Shown here piece after piece: positions 1-8,437 of a stretch of DNA of 39,683 bases. The notes under the pieces are model-generated. The model was not told the DNA's origin, did no database searches, and saw only the letters and a program-made list of their open reading frames with translations. Within the stretch, counting starts at the first letter, position 1, and each line of letters starts with the position of its first letter. The position numbers and the translations under genes were made by a program. This DNA is from Actinomadura roseirufa (GTDB lineage: Bacteria > Actinomycetota > Actinomycetes > Streptosporangiales > Streptosporangiaceae): assembly GCF_900659635.1 (NCBI RefSeq), contig NZ_CAACVB010000049.1:1-39683 (forward strand). Reading direction: 5' to 3'.

Positions 1-54
1 GACCAGGGCCTTACGCCCCTGCGGCTTGCGGTTCAGACGAATCTCGAAGGCCAT
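1..54 (-). CDS. N-terminal fragment of an unknown protein
   Basis: A minus-strand ATG at 54 opens a frame that runs off the left edge after 18 codons (MAFEIRLNRKPQGRKALV). The visible residues are basic and match no family I recognise. The gene lies downstream of, and on the same strand as, the coiled-coil protein at 379-1698, so the two might be co-transcribed, but a gap of about 320 bases separates them. An 8-bp inverted repeat (GACCAGGG at 1-8, CCCTGGTC at 61-68) flanks the start and may be chance. Calling this a gene at all rests only on the open frame. Confidence 0.3.
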   Translation of the reverse strand, partial: MAFEIRLNRKPQGRKALV

Positions 55-378
55 CGCACTCCCTGGTCAGGGATGTTGCGACGACTCCTCGAATCCGCCG
101 GACCCGAGTGGGGGGCCTAGCTGCAGGAGTTCGGGACCAGGACGCTGCGCATCACGCGGTGCGGCGCGGTGAGTTCCGCGGCGGGCACGACCAGCCACGG
201 TTCGGACTGGTCGTCTTGCCGCTCATTCTCCTGCGCCACCAAAACCTGCCGGTGCAAGTCAGCAGCGACCCCGGCAGCGGGAGGACAACACCGTCCTGCG
301 TGGAGCGCGGTTACCGCCTCACCGGGGCCGGCCCGCGACGTGCGGGCGATGGCAGGGGTCCCCCGCCGGGACGACTGT
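55..378. other. Intergenic stretch, no supported gene
   Basis: This 324-base gap separates the stop of the coiled-coil gene from the left-edge frame. The short plus-strand frames here have low-complexity, Arg/Gly-rich translations and no ribosome site of note. I see no clear hairpin terminator or RNA gene. Confidence 0.4.
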
Positions 379-1698
379 TCACGCTTGGCCGGGTGGGGGT
401 GGGTCGGAGTCGGTCGTGGCTGTGCCTGGTGGGTGCTCGGGTTTGTGCTGGGGGTTGAGGGAGGCCAGGCGGGTTTCGGCGCGGGTGGCGCGTTCGCGTA
501 GGTGTGCGTTTTCCTGTCGGGCGGCGGTCACCTCTGCGGCCAGGTGCTGGGCCCGTGCTTGCTCGGCGGCCATGGTCTGTTCGGTGGCGGCCAGGGCGGC
601 GCGGGCCGTCTCGGTTTCGGTGTGGGCGGTCTTCAGCCGCGTGGTGAGGTCGGCGGCCTGTGCTGCGGCGGTCTGCGCGGCGGCCTCGGCGGCGTGGCGG
701 GCGGCGGCGAGTGCAGCGCCGGCGGCGTCGGCCCGGACCTGCTCGGCGCGGACCTGCCCCTGCGTGATGGCCAAGGCCTCCCGGGCGGAGGCGAGTGCGG
801 CGTTGGCGTGTGCGAGCTCGGCGCGGACGGTCTCCAACTGCTCGGCGCCACGGGTCAGGTCGCTCTGCAGCCGGGCGGTCTGCTGGGCGTGGTCCTGGTG
901 GGCGGCGCGCAGCTCGGCGGTCTTGGCGTCGCGGGCGGCCTCGGCGACGGCTTGGGCGGCCACCGCGGCGTCCCGGACCTGCCGGTGGGCCTGGATGGCG
1001 CCGTCGGCGTCGACACGGGTCTGCCGGGCGGACGCGGCGGCCTGCTCGGCGGCGTCCTCGGCCCGTTTGCGCGCGGTGACGGCCTGCCGGGCTGTCTCGG
1101 CCGCGTCCTTCTCCCGGCGCTCGGCGTCGGCGGCGCGCGCTTCGGCGTCCGCGGCGGCCTGGCCCGCGGCGACCGCCTCGGCCTCGGCGCGTGTCACCCT
1201 GCTCAGTGCCCCCTCCTGGGCCTGGCCAAGGGCGTCTTGCAGCCGGGTCAGCTGCTGCTGCAGATCACCGATCGCGGCGGGCAGGACGCGGGCCAGCGCG
1301 TCGGCCTGGCGGAGCGGTCCGTCCACCAGCGCGGCGTCGGCGGCGCGCCGGTCCCGGCTGGCCTGGTCGGCGTGGGCCTTGCTGCAGTACTTGGGACGTC
1401 GCCCCCGCCCCGATACGACCGGCAGCGGCAGCGAGCAACCATCCAGGGCGCACACTCCCGCCGGCGCGGCGAGGGTGCGGGCTCGATCGTCCCCGTCGCC
1501 GCCCTCGCCGCCTTGTACTGCGCCGCCCTGCCCTTGGACGTTCCGCTTCTGACTGCTCCGCGCCCGATCGTTTTGGTCGAGGCCGGGCTCCTCCTGCTCC
1601 TCCACGTCCTGTGGGGAGGTCTCCGGAGGTGCGGGGTGCCCGTGCTGCTGTCGAGGACCGCCCTTCGATCCCGCCGCGGCGGTGTCATCGCTGCTCAC
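379..1698 (-). CDS. Coiled-coil, KfrA-like DNA-binding protein with Cys/His cluster
   Basis: This 439-residue protein starts at a GTG (1698). Residues 1-80 are disordered and polar. Residues 83-109 hold a Cys/His cluster (C83, C88, C106, H109) followed by a basic SRDRR stretch, resembling the small zinc-binding element seen in actinomycete plasmid-type proteins. From about 120 to 415 the sequence is almost continuous Ala/Glu/Gln/Arg heptads with no helix breakers, a long alpha-helical coiled coil. The tail is Pro-rich. This head-plus-coil architecture is that of KfrA-type plasmid or nucleoid proteins, which commonly autoregulate; the assignment is by architecture and not by alignment. An AT-rich, dyad-rich tract lies directly upstream, as expected for an autoregulated promoter. 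It could instead be another structural DNA-binding protein carried by an integrative element. Confidence 0.7.
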   Translation of the reverse strand: MSSDDTAAAGSKGGPRQQHGHPAPPETSPQDVEEQEEPGLDQNDRARSSQKRNVQGQGGAVQGGEGGDGDDRARTLAAPAGVCALDGCSLPLPVVSGRGRRPKYCSKAHADQASRDRRAADAALVDGPLRQADALARVLPAAIGDLQQQLTRLQDALGQAQEGALSRVTRAEAEAVAAGQAAADAEARAADAERREKDAAETARQAVTARKRAEDAAEQAAASARQTRVDADGAIQAHRQVRDAAVAAQAVAEAARDAKTAELRAAHQDHAQQTARLQSDLTRGAEQLETVRAELAHANAALASAREALAITQGQVRAEQVRADAAGAALAAARHAAEAAAQTAAAQAADLTTRLKTAHTETETARAALAATEQTMAAEQARAQHLAAEVTAARQENAHLRERATRAETRLASLNPQHKPEHPPGTATTDSDPPPPGQA

Positions 1699-1714
1699 CC
1701 CTCCACCCTATCTA

Positions 1715-1766
1715 TTTACGCGATGATGATGCGCTTAATTTTTTCGCGTCACGCGTTATGCGTAAA
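1715..1766. promoter_or_regulatory. AT-rich dyad region upstream of the coiled-coil gene
   Basis: This short AT-rich island in very GC-rich DNA sits 17 bases upstream of the GTG start at 1698. It contains inverted TTTACGC (1715-1721) and GCGTAAA (1760-1766), and between them CGCGT-C-ACGCG (1745-1755). It probably holds the promoter and an operator of the coiled-coil gene. Being AT-rich with repeated short motifs, it could also be part of a replication or partition site, but I cannot show that. Confidence 0.5.
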
Positions 1767-1781
1767 ACTTTCCACGAATAG

Positions 1782-1811
1782 GCTCCAGGATAATCACCCT
1801 TATCCTGGAGC
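1782..1811. repeat. 12-bp perfect inverted repeat, 6-base loop
   Basis: GCTCCAGGATAA (1782-1793) and TTATCCTGGAGC (1800-1811) are exact reverse complements around TCACCC. No gene ends here, so a terminator role is not obvious. Its position about 85 bases upstream of the coiled-coil gene fits a second operator or a cis-acting plasmid or integrative-element site. Confidence 0.6.
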
Positions 1812-2184
1812 GGGTTCCGCGAGGGGGCGCAGCCCGCCACGACTTACGCGCGCCGCGCCCGGGGGGACGGTGCTGGAGCGACTGGTCGGCTCGGCGCGGG
1901 AACGCCCGGATGTCGGGTCCAGCCCAAGGGGGCCCGAACCACATGCAGATGATCTTGAAGGCGCCCGCACGGAGGCGTCATGGTCGCGGTCCAAAGAAGC
2001 GCCGGCGGCCCAGCACCTCGGCGCGAGATCAGCGATCTTGGAGGCGGCCCCCACCCACGTGCTGGCCGGCCCGAGGCCATCGACCTGTTCCAGGTGGTTG
2101 CCGGGCGGTGATCCGAAGACGTGAGGCGGCAAGGAGCCCCGGCTCCGGGCCGAGAGGGCGCCGGGGCGGGGGCTTCTTGGTCTG
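1812..2184. other. Intergenic stretch with a possible terminator
   Basis: No reading frame here has a convincing ribosome site or recognisable product. The only structure of note is the GC-rich hairpin at 2136-2167 next to the stop of the peptidase remnant. Confidence 0.4.
2136..2167 (-). terminator. Candidate GC hairpin after the peptidase remnant
   Basis: GCCCCGGC (2136-2143) pairs with GCCGGGGC (2160-2167) across a 16-base loop, 18 bases past the minus-strand stop at 2185. There is no T-run, which is common for actinomycete terminators. The long loop weakens the call. Confidence 0.35.
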
Positions 2185-3537
2185 TCAGCGTGTGATGCCG
2201 TACGCGTGGATCAGCGTCTGGTCGACGGAGTTGCCCGTGGTATCGGCTGCTCTCGCTCGGAGGGACACGTGCTGTGCGTCGGCGGCGTTTCGGAGTGTGG
2301 CGGTCCAGTGGTCTCCGGTCCGGGTGAACATGACCGGCTGCCAGGTGGTGCCGTCGTCGAAGGACGCGTCGACGGTCGGCTTCGTCACATCGGTGGCCAC
2401 GGCCCCGCCGGGCCGTTCGACGCGCACCTCGAAGTGCTGATCCGCTCCGCCGGGGGCGCGGTTCTGCTCATCGAGCGCCATCCGGTAGCGGACCACGAGG
2501 AGGGGCAGCGTCGCCGAGTCGGTGTGCTCGGAAGAGAAGTCCCAGGTGACGTGCTGCCGGGTGGACAGGTCGGTCCAGGGGACATCGCGCTGCGTGTCGG
2601 CGGTAAGACGGTAGGCGGCGCGTCCGGGCGGCAGGGTGGCCGTGAAGCTCGTCGGGTCGGTCCCGGTCGCCAGCGCCTCGCCGTCGTGGGTGAGTGTGAG
2701 GTTCACGGAGGGGGCGCCCGGCCCGGCCGGGACCTCTGCCGAGGACGACTCCGCATACAGGCCGAGGCCCCATATTCGCAGTTCGTCGCCGTCCCGCTGG
2801 TTGAGAGCGACCAGGGCCGGGCCGAACGGGCCGACGTTACGTGCGCGCTCGTAACGTCCGGCGTGATCGAACCGCTCGGTCACGACCTGTGTCTGCCGGA
2901 TGTCCGAACCGCAGGCACCGGAGGCGTAGGTGTGCGTCCAGTCGAATCCCGGGGTGACGTACTCGACGCGCCGGTCGGGGAGCGGGCGGTCACCGGCCGG
3001 GGAGCTGATGATCAGGCCGCCCGGCCAGATCACTCCGGTTTCGGTGCTGACGCAGCCGGGGGCGCCGAGCCCGCGTACTGGGTGTCGGCCTGTGCCTGGT
3101 CGGCCGTAGGGATGCGGAAACTCAGGTCGTTCGGGAGCCGGTCGTGGATCGTGCCGACGGAGTGGTACAGATAGGGGCTCCTGGTCGCGTCACCGTCTAG
3201 GGCGAGGTCGGCCGCGCCGTACACGATCAGGCCGCGGGAGGTGCCCGTCGTCGTCTCGGTGAGATACGCCAGGTCGGCCACGGTGGCGGGTTTCCCGGTG
3301 CGGTCCAGCATCGTCAGGTCGACGGACATGTTCGACGCCGCGTGCCGGGGGGCTCGTAGCCCGGGGGTGCGCTGAGACGGGCGCGCATCCGGGGGCCAGG
3401 ACGGCCGCGTCGCCGCCTGCGCCCTTCTCGGTCGCGACGTGTGGTTTCTGACGGCCGCCGGGGGCGGCCGTGGCCCAGGCGGGCGCGCCGACCGCAGCTG
3501 CGGCGACGGCGATCGCCGTGGTCAGGGTTCGTTTCAT
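2185..3537 (-). pseudogene. Frameshifted remnant of a secreted S8 (subtilisin) peptidase, C-terminal region only
   Basis: Three overlapping minus-strand frames make one broken gene. Frame 1 (from ATG 3537) encodes a signal peptide (MKRTLTTAIAVAAAAVGAPA, cleavage near AWA-TAA). Frame 2 (about 3350-3030) carries SVDLTMLDRTGKPATVADLA. Frame 3 (3033-2185) carries the rest, including LPLLVVRYRMALDEQNRAP, DGTTWQPV, VSLRARAADTTGNS and QTLIHAYGI. The motifs of frames 2 and 3 match what I know of the beta-rich C-terminal region of large (about 1,100-residue) actinobacterial S8 peptidases. The catalytic Asp-His-Ser domain is entirely absent. The first shift lies near G-runs at 3347-3352 and 3363-3367, the second near 3033-3100. 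The ATG overlaps the upstream stop (ATGA), so it is translationally coupled to the CU044_5270-type gene. It could be a decayed gene, or a short accessory protein with sequencing errors. Confidence 0.65.
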
Positions 3538-4526
3538 CGCCGGGCTCCGGACCGGTCGACGATGGCCGTGGCGAGTTGAGCGGACCAGCCGAGGATCTGG
3601 CCCTTCTTGGACCGCGAGGTGCCTTCCGTGCCGGTCGAGGCGTGGTCGTTGACGGCGATGGCGCGGTGCCCGAGGTAGGCGTAGGTGGCCGGATCGATGA
3701 TGACGTCGGTGCGCAGGTAGCCCTCGTCGATCCGGTACAGGGCCACGCCGTGGCGTCCGGCCGCGTCGGTCACGTCCTTGTCCAGCCGGACGCCGGGGAT
3801 CGCGGCGAGTGCCCCGTACAGGGCCGCGCGCAGCTTCGGTGGCAGGACGCTGCGGCTCATCAGAACCTGGATCGCCGAGAACGCCGCGGCGTCGCGGCCG
3901 AGGGGTGCCCGCCCCGACCGCTGGTAGACGAGCGCCAGCAGGGCCTTCGGGTCGGTGGGCAGCGACCGCAGGTAGGCGTAGTCGGAGCGCGGTACGGCTG
4001 AGCGCTCCATCGGCGTGGTCGGGACGGATTCGAGCCGTCCGCCGTTCGCCTTGGTCGCCCGTCGCATGCCGTCCACCTTGAGCCAGCGTTCGACGGTGAT
4101 GCGCCCGTCGGGACGCCCCGCCAGGAACCCGGCGGTGCCGGCGGACGAGGTCGCGAACATCTCCTTAACGTAGGTCCACTGGTCCGGGCGCGGGTTCCAG
4201 GCGGGTTCGGTCGCCGCCTTGAGCGCGGCCCGGTGGGCGAGCTCGCCTGCGGAGGCGACAGGGCCGGCGGGCAGGCCCGGGACGCCGGTACGGCGGTGGC
4301 CGTTCTCGTCGACATCCCCGAGGTTCTGGGCCACGGTGACACCGGCGGCGATCGTGACGGCCAGAGCGCCGACGGCCACCAGCCGCACGCCCATGCGCGG
4401 AAGCCGGGCGCGGGGCTCGCGCTCGTCGAATCGCGCGGTGACCTGTGATCGAACCGCGGCGAGCCGTACCGGCTCGGGCTCGGCTAGGGAGGCCCGCATC
4501 CGCCGCAGGGTGTTCAGTTCGCTCAT
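3534..4526 (-). CDS. CU044_5270-type single-pass membrane protein next to an ECF sigma factor
   Basis: This 330-residue protein has a charged cytoplasmic N-terminus of about 45 residues, one membrane helix (about 48-68, LVAVGALAVTIAAGVTVAQN), and a large outer domain with PDQWTYVKEMF, WLKVDGMRRATKANGGRLE and LPTDPKALLALVYQ. This layout, placed immediately after an ECF sigma gene, is that of the actinobacterial CU044_5270 family, whose biochemical role is not known to me. By position it is a candidate regulator or sensor of the sigma factor; no zinc anti-sigma motif (HxxxCxxC) is visible. The start lies 3 bases beyond the sigma stop, and its own stop overlaps the start of the peptidase remnant, so the three form one transcript. 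Confidence 0.75.
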   Translation of the reverse strand: MSELNTLRRMRASLAEPEPVRLAAVRSQVTARFDEREPRARLPRMGVRLVAVGALAVTIAAGVTVAQNLGDVDENGHRRTGVPGLPAGPVASAGELAHRAALKAATEPAWNPRPDQWTYVKEMFATSSAGTAGFLAGRPDGRITVERWLKVDGMRRATKANGGRLESVPTTPMERSAVPRSDYAYLRSLPTDPKALLALVYQRSGRAPLGRDAAAFSAIQVLMSRSVLPPKLRAALYGALAAIPGVRLDKDVTDAAGRHGVALYRIDEGYLRTDVIIDPATYAYLGHRAIAVNDHASTGTEGTSRSKKGQILGWSAQLATAIVDRSGARR

Positions 4527-4528
4527 GG

Positions 4529-5128
4529 TCAGTCCTCACTCGTCGTCGGGGTGCCGAGGGCGGCGCGCAGTTTGCGCCGGGCTCGGTGGAGGCGTGAGCG
4601 CACCGTGCCGACCGGCACGTCGAGCGCGCGGGCGACCTCCTCGTAGGAGAGGTCGCCCCAGGTGAACAGGAGGAGGGCGTCGCGGTCGCGTTTCGTCAGT
4701 GACGCGAGTGCGGCGGCCAGGCGTGGGCTCTCGGCCTCGGCGGAGACGGCGTCGGCCACCCGCTGGGCGTGGCCCTCGGCGATGAGCGGGTCGGTGCCGG
4801 AGCGCGCGTAGGCGCGGTACATCCGCACCTCGGCCCGCCGCCGCTCGCCGATCAGGTTGGTCGCGATGCCGTACAGCCACGGCGCGGCGTTCCTGCGGGA
4901 CAGGTCGTAGCGGGTCCGGCGGCGGAAGGCGATGAGGAACGTGTCGGCGACGACGTCGTCGGCGGCGTCGGGGCCGAGGCGGCGCGCGACGTATCCGCGC
5001 AGCCGGCCGGCGTGCCGATCGAAGATCGCGGCGAAGAGCTCGGGTTCGCTCCTCGACCGCTCGATGAGGCTCGCGTCATCGACGTCGGTCGACGACGCGG
5101 CCTGCGAGCGTGGTGGCGCTGCGGCCAT
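4529..5128 (-). CDS. ECF-type RNA polymerase sigma factor
   Basis: This 199-residue sigma factor redirects RNA polymerase to a specific promoter set. Region 2 covers about 31-100 (ELFAAIFDRHAGRLRGYVAR, DAADDVVADTFLIAFRRR, NAAPWLYGIATNLIGERRR). Region 4 covers about 137-190 (LAAALASLTKRDRDALLLF, LSYEEVARALDVPVGTVRSR with the helix-turn-helix, then LHRARRKLRAAL). The length is normal for a minimal ECF factor. It heads the three-gene minus-strand operon with the membrane protein at 3534-4526 and the S8 remnant. It is divergent from the FAD monooxygenase at 5719, with about 590 bases between. Such factors often read their own promoter, but no promoter can be assigned with confidence. Confidence 0.93.
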   Translation of the reverse strand: MAAAPPRSQAASSTDVDDASLIERSRSEPELFAAIFDRHAGRLRGYVARRLGPDAADDVVADTFLIAFRRRTRYDLSRRNAAPWLYGIATNLIGERRRAEVRMYRAYARSGTDPLIAEGHAQRVADAVSAEAESPRLAAALASLTKRDRDALLLFTWGDLSYEEVARALDVPVGTVRSRLHRARRKLRAALGTPTTSED

Positions 5129-5718
5129 AGAAGGGTGTCCCTTCGTCAGGGCCCGTCGCGGGCACCGGGTGGGTCACCTCTCCTTGGCCGACGGGGCGGC
5201 CCGGGTTCACACCCTTCGACACGGCCGCGCACTGTAGGGCATCACCCACGCCCGGGGTCTTGGGTGGCTGCAAGCAGCTCGACGTGAAACACACCCATGA
5301 AACCAAAGGTGAACCCCGCGTGGAGGTGCATAACTGCCCGTACGCGACCGTGGCCAGGCCCTCGTCGGGACCAGGTGAACCGGCACGCGACCTGCGCCGG
5401 TTTCACAGATCCGACCGGATCCGAGGCGCCACCGCCCGGTCGTCCGACCGCGCCAGCGCACTGAGTGCCCGGCTTATCCCCTGCTGTCCGGCCGACGGAC
5501 GTCCGGAACCGCTTGCTCCGGCACGTACCGCCGATGGTCTTTCGGTTGTCGAGGCCCCTGATCGAACCGATCGAGGACCGGCCGGGACACCGGCGGGGAC
5601 GGGTGAGGTGGCTGAGGAGAAGCGCGAATGGCCCGCTTCCCGTCCCTCCTCGTGGGGCCGGCTCTTTGACACAGCGGCGATTTTTTGGCCTTTTTCACCC
5701 TCGGTGATAGTGGGCGCC
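5129..5718. promoter_or_regulatory. Long divergent intergenic region
   Basis: This 590-base region lies between the sigma factor (minus) and the FAD monooxygenase (plus). A perfect TTGACA stands at 5666-5671, followed by T-rich sequence (5681-5695), but no good -10 box lies at 17-18 bases. It may be the -35 element for the monooxygenase. A plus-strand frame stays open through here in phase with the monooxygenase, but its translation lacks family similarity. Confidence 0.35.
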
Positions 5719-7281
5719 ATGGACTATGACGTAGTGGTGGCCGGAGGCGGCCCGGTCGGACTGATGCTGGCCTGCGAGCTCCGCCTCGGGGGCGCACGGG
5801 TGGCCGTCCTGGAGCGCCTCACCGAGGTGAACCCGACGATCAAGGGCGGGGCGATCACCACGCCCAGCGCCGAGGCGCTCTACCGCCGGGGCCTGCTGCC
5901 CGCGCTGGTCGAGGTGCAGCGAGAGGCGATGGACCGCTCCCAGGCGTTCTTGCGCGAGCGGAAGGGCGGGGACGGAGGCGGGGTCGCGGGCCAAGGGCTC
6001 GGGTTCGTCGGGCACTTCGCCGGGATCATGCTGCGCGCCGACCTGGTCGACCGTACGGAGCCGGGCCTCGGCGACGCCGGACCCGCCGCCGAGATCGCTT
6101 TCGTGGCGCAGCAGGACATCGAGCGGCTGCTCGGCGGGCGGGCGGACGAACTCGGCGTCGACGTGCGCCGGGGGGTGGAGCTGACCGGCTTCGACGCGGA
6201 CGACGAGGCCGTCACCGTGCGGACCGGCCATGGGGCCGTACGCGCCGGTTGGCTCGTGGGCTGTGACGGCGGCCGCAGCGCGGTCCGCAAGCTCGCGGGG
6301 TTCGAATTTCCCGGCACGGACCCGGAGATCACCTGTCACCAGGCGGTCGTGGAGATGACCGGTGCCGAGGACCTGAAGGTCGGCTGGGCCGCCACGGACA
6401 CCGGGGTGTACGCCTACGGGCCGATGCCGGGCCGCGTCGTCACCGTGGAGTTCGACGGCCCGCCGGCCGACCGGGACGCGCCGGTCACCGCCGATGACCT
6501 CCAGGCGCGGCTGCGCCGCGTATCCGGCGTGGACGTCACGATCACCGGGGTGCGGACCGCGACCCGCTTCACCGACCACGCCCGCCAGGTCACCGAGTAC
6601 CGCAAGGGCCGGGTGCTGCTGGCGGGCGACGCGGCGCACGTGCACTCCGCGTTCGGGAGCCAGGGGCTGAGCCTGGGGATCGGGGACGCGATGAACCTCG
6701 GCTGGAAACTCGCCGCGGTGATCGGCGGCCGGGCGCCGGAAGGGCTGCTGGACACCTACACCTCCGAGCGGCACCCGGTCGGAGCATGGGTCCTGGACTG
6801 GACCCGGTCCCAGGTCGCGGCCATGCGCCCGGACCCGCAGTCCCGGGCCCTGCGCGAGATCGTCAGCGACCTGGCGGGGACGGTCGCGGGCAGCACGTAC
6901 CTCACCGCGCGGCTCAACGGTGGCGGGGTGAGGTACGAGCCGCCGGGCGAGCACCCGCTGACCGGCCGCAGCACCCCGGACCTCGAACTCACCGACGGCG
7001 GACGCCTCGCGGACCACCTTCACGGCGGCCGGGCGCTCCTGCTCGACCTCACTGACGATCCGGAGCTCCGGGCCCTCGCTGCGGGGTATGCCGGCCGCGT
7101 CGACACCCTGACGGTCGGCTGCTCGTCCCGCCCGGAACTGGCGGCGGTCCTCGTCCGTCCGGACGGCTTCACGGCCTGGGCGGCCGACGCGGGGGCGCAG
7201 GCGCGGCCGTCGACGGCCGGGCTGGCGGAGGCGCTGGAGGAGTGGTTCGGAGTGCCGGAGAGTGCGGTGACGCCGGGCTGA
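5719..7281 (+). CDS. FAD-dependent aromatic monooxygenase (PheA/TfdB type)
   Basis: This 520-residue flavoprotein hydroxylates an aromatic or polyketide-like substrate using NAD(P)H and O2. The N-terminal Rossmann motif GGGPVGLMLACEL (from about residue 9) binds FAD. A middle VGCDGGRSAVRKLAGF is the DG motif, and GDAAHVHSAFGSQGLSLGIG followed by DAMNLGWKLA is the second FAD motif. The C-terminal 130 residues form the thioredoxin-like tail typical of the phenol-hydroxylase and rifampicin-monooxygenase groups. The frame is open far upstream, but the family starts at MDYDVVVAGGG, so ATG 5719 is chosen; no strong ribosome site precedes it, so translation may be leaderless. It is the only gene in its transcript and is followed by a strong hairpin. 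The substrate is not inferable from the sequence. Confidence 0.9.
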   Translation: MDYDVVVAGGGPVGLMLACELRLGGARVAVLERLTEVNPTIKGGAITTPSAEALYRRGLLPALVEVQREAMDRSQAFLRERKGGDGGGVAGQGLGFVGHFAGIMLRADLVDRTEPGLGDAGPAAEIAFVAQQDIERLLGGRADELGVDVRRGVELTGFDADDEAVTVRTGHGAVRAGWLVGCDGGRSAVRKLAGFEFPGTDPEITCHQAVVEMTGAEDLKVGWAATDTGVYAYGPMPGRVVTVEFDGPPADRDAPVTADDLQARLRRVSGVDVTITGVRTATRFTDHARQVTEYRKGRVLLAGDAAHVHSAFGSQGLSLGIGDAMNLGWKLAAVIGGRAPEGLLDTYTSERHPVGAWVLDWTRSQVAAMRPDPQSRALREIVSDLAGTVAGSTYLTARLNGGGVRYEPPGEHPLTGRSTPDLELTDGGRLADHLHGGRALLLDLTDDPELRALAAGYAGRVDTLTVGCSSRPELAAVLVRPDGFTAWAADAGAQARPSTAGLAEALEEWFGVPESAVTPG

Positions 7282-7327
7282 TCCGCCGCTCTGTTGACCG
7301 ATTCGAACACGAGCCGATTCCACCCAC

Positions 7328-7356
7328 GGCCGCCGCACCCACCCGGTGCGGCGGCC
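7328..7356 (+). terminator. 12-bp GC stem after the FAD monooxygenase
   Basis: GGCCGCCGCACC (7328-7339) pairs perfectly with GGTGCGGCGGCC (7345-7356) around CACCC, 46 bases past the stop. There is no T-run, but stem strength and position support a terminator. Confidence 0.7.
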
Positions 7357-7586
7357 CCCGTACCCCAGTCTCGGCCTAAGGACCAGGGCGGTTTGGGTGC
7401 CGTGCCCCGGCGCGAGAGTAGCCGTCAGCGGGGTCGTCGGAGGGAGTGGCAGGCAGCCTGTCCGCGGTCAGAGTGCGGAGCCGGATCTCGCCTGGCTCGT
7501 GCCCCGCCATGACTCCACGGGCACCGGTTTCCCCGGAGTCTCCGCCTGGGACTCAACGGTTTCGTAGTCTCGTTCGACGTCTAGGT

Positions 7587-7862
7587 ATGACCGTGGTGAG
7601 GACTTCGCAAGGTGTGCTGTGGGCGGTGCTCACTGCTGCGGCCAACACCGTGTCCTGGCAGGCCGCCTTGATCACGTTGGTGACCTTGTTGGCACCCGGG
7701 GTGATGCGGCTTCTGTTGGAAGGTCTGCGGCGCCGGACGTTCGCGTTGATGCTGGCCGACATGCCAGAAGGGACCGTCGTCGAGCAGCGAGACGGTCCGG
7801 GAGGACGATCGATGAAGGTGACGATGGGTCCAGGTCGTCAGCCGCCTACTGCTGCGTCATGA
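7587..7862 (+). CDS. Small single-pass membrane protein, function unknown
   Basis: The 91-residue product has a hydrophobic stretch at about 19-47 (AAANTVSWQAALITLVTLLA and following), then a basic GLRRR stop-transfer segment and a polar tail containing DMPEGTVVEQRDGPGGRS. I recognise no family. The frame is open upstream, but ATG 7587 follows AGGT and begins the conserved-looking part. Its stop overlaps the start of the sigma factor (ATGA), so the two are translationally coupled. By position it might tether or restrain the sigma factor, but it lacks any known anti-sigma motif. Confidence 0.6.
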   Translation: MTVVRTSQGVLWAVLTAAANTVSWQAALITLVTLLAPGVMRLLLEGLRRRTFALMLADMPEGTVVEQRDGPGGRSMKVTMGPGRQPPTAAS

Positions 7863-8437
7863 CCTCGCGGAACCAACCCTCCGAAGAGGTAGGTGCGGCT
7901 GTGACCGCACTCTTCAAGGCCGAGAGTCCCGGGCTGTTCAGGTACGCCCTGACCATTCCCAGTGTCAGCCGGGCCGACGCCGACGATCTGGTTCAGGCCA
8001 CCTTCCAGGACGCAGTTCTGGCATGGGAGGAGAAGCTGTCTTGCTGGACCGGGGAACGGCGCAGGAAGTGGCTCTTCCAGGTCCTGCGCAACAAGGCGAT
8101 CGATCAATGGCGCAAAGACAGGCATGTGTGCTCCGCATCGGAACTGATCGAGGGAACGGCCGCGTCGTTTCAGGACACCTCGCACCGCGCGCTGTCGAAC
8201 ATCGCTCTTCGCCGATGCTGGTCGGTGATCAAGCTGATGCCGCCGGTCCGGCAGCGTGTCGCGTTCCTGAGATGGGGCGAGGACTGGAAGCCCAGAGAGA
8301 TCGCCGCGTTACTGGGGATCAGCCAGGACACCGTCCGGGCACATCTGAAACGAGCCCGTGACGCACTGGCCGTGCAGGTGGGCCCACAGGTCCCGTTCAT
8401 CGACTCTTACAACGCCGAGGAGGGTACGGAACGATGA
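7859..8437 (+). CDS. Sigma-70 family (ECF-like) sigma factor
   Basis: This 192-residue sigma factor has region 2 at about 20-85 (ESPGLFRYALTIPSVSRADA, DDLVQATFQDAVLAW, KWLFQVLRNKAIDQWRKDR) and region 4 at about 118-172 (LMPPVRQRVAFLRWGEDWKP, REIAALLGISQDTVRAHLKR, ARDAL). The recognition helix ISQDTVRAHLKRAR is clear. The start overlaps the stop of the upstream membrane protein, and the stop overlaps the start of the HD protein by 4 bases, making a tight three-gene unit. Nothing in the sequence shows which promoters it reads. Confidence 0.9.
   Translation: MTSRNQPSEEVGAAVTALFKAESPGLFRYALTIPSVSRADADDLVQATFQDAVLAWEEKLSCWTGERRRKWLFQVLRNKAIDQWRKDRHVCSASELIEGTAASFQDTSHRALSNIALRRCWSVIKLMPPVRQRVAFLRWGEDWKPREIAALLGISQDTVRAHLKRARDALAVQVGPQVPFIDSYNAEEGTER

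Noticed and set aside
1..68. 8-bp inverted repeat around the left-edge start codon as an insertion-sequence end
   Set aside because: It is too short and unsupported by any transposase or target duplication; likely chance in GC-rich sequence.
502..2124. Very long plus-strand open frame (540 codons) opposite the coiled-coil gene
   Set aside because: Its translation is Gly/Leu-rich low complexity created by the antisense of Ala/Glu/Gln codons; it lacks a ribosome site and runs on past the gene into the intergenic region.
5260..5718. 153-codon N-terminal extension of the FAD monooxygenase
   Set aside because: The extension has no similarity to the family, which begins at the FAD-binding strand; it is just an open GC-rich frame.
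5695..7338. 547-codon minus-strand frame across the FAD monooxygenase
   Set aside because: It mirrors the monooxygenase exactly; the product is Arg/Val/His-rich with no motifs, whereas the plus strand has the full FAD motifs.
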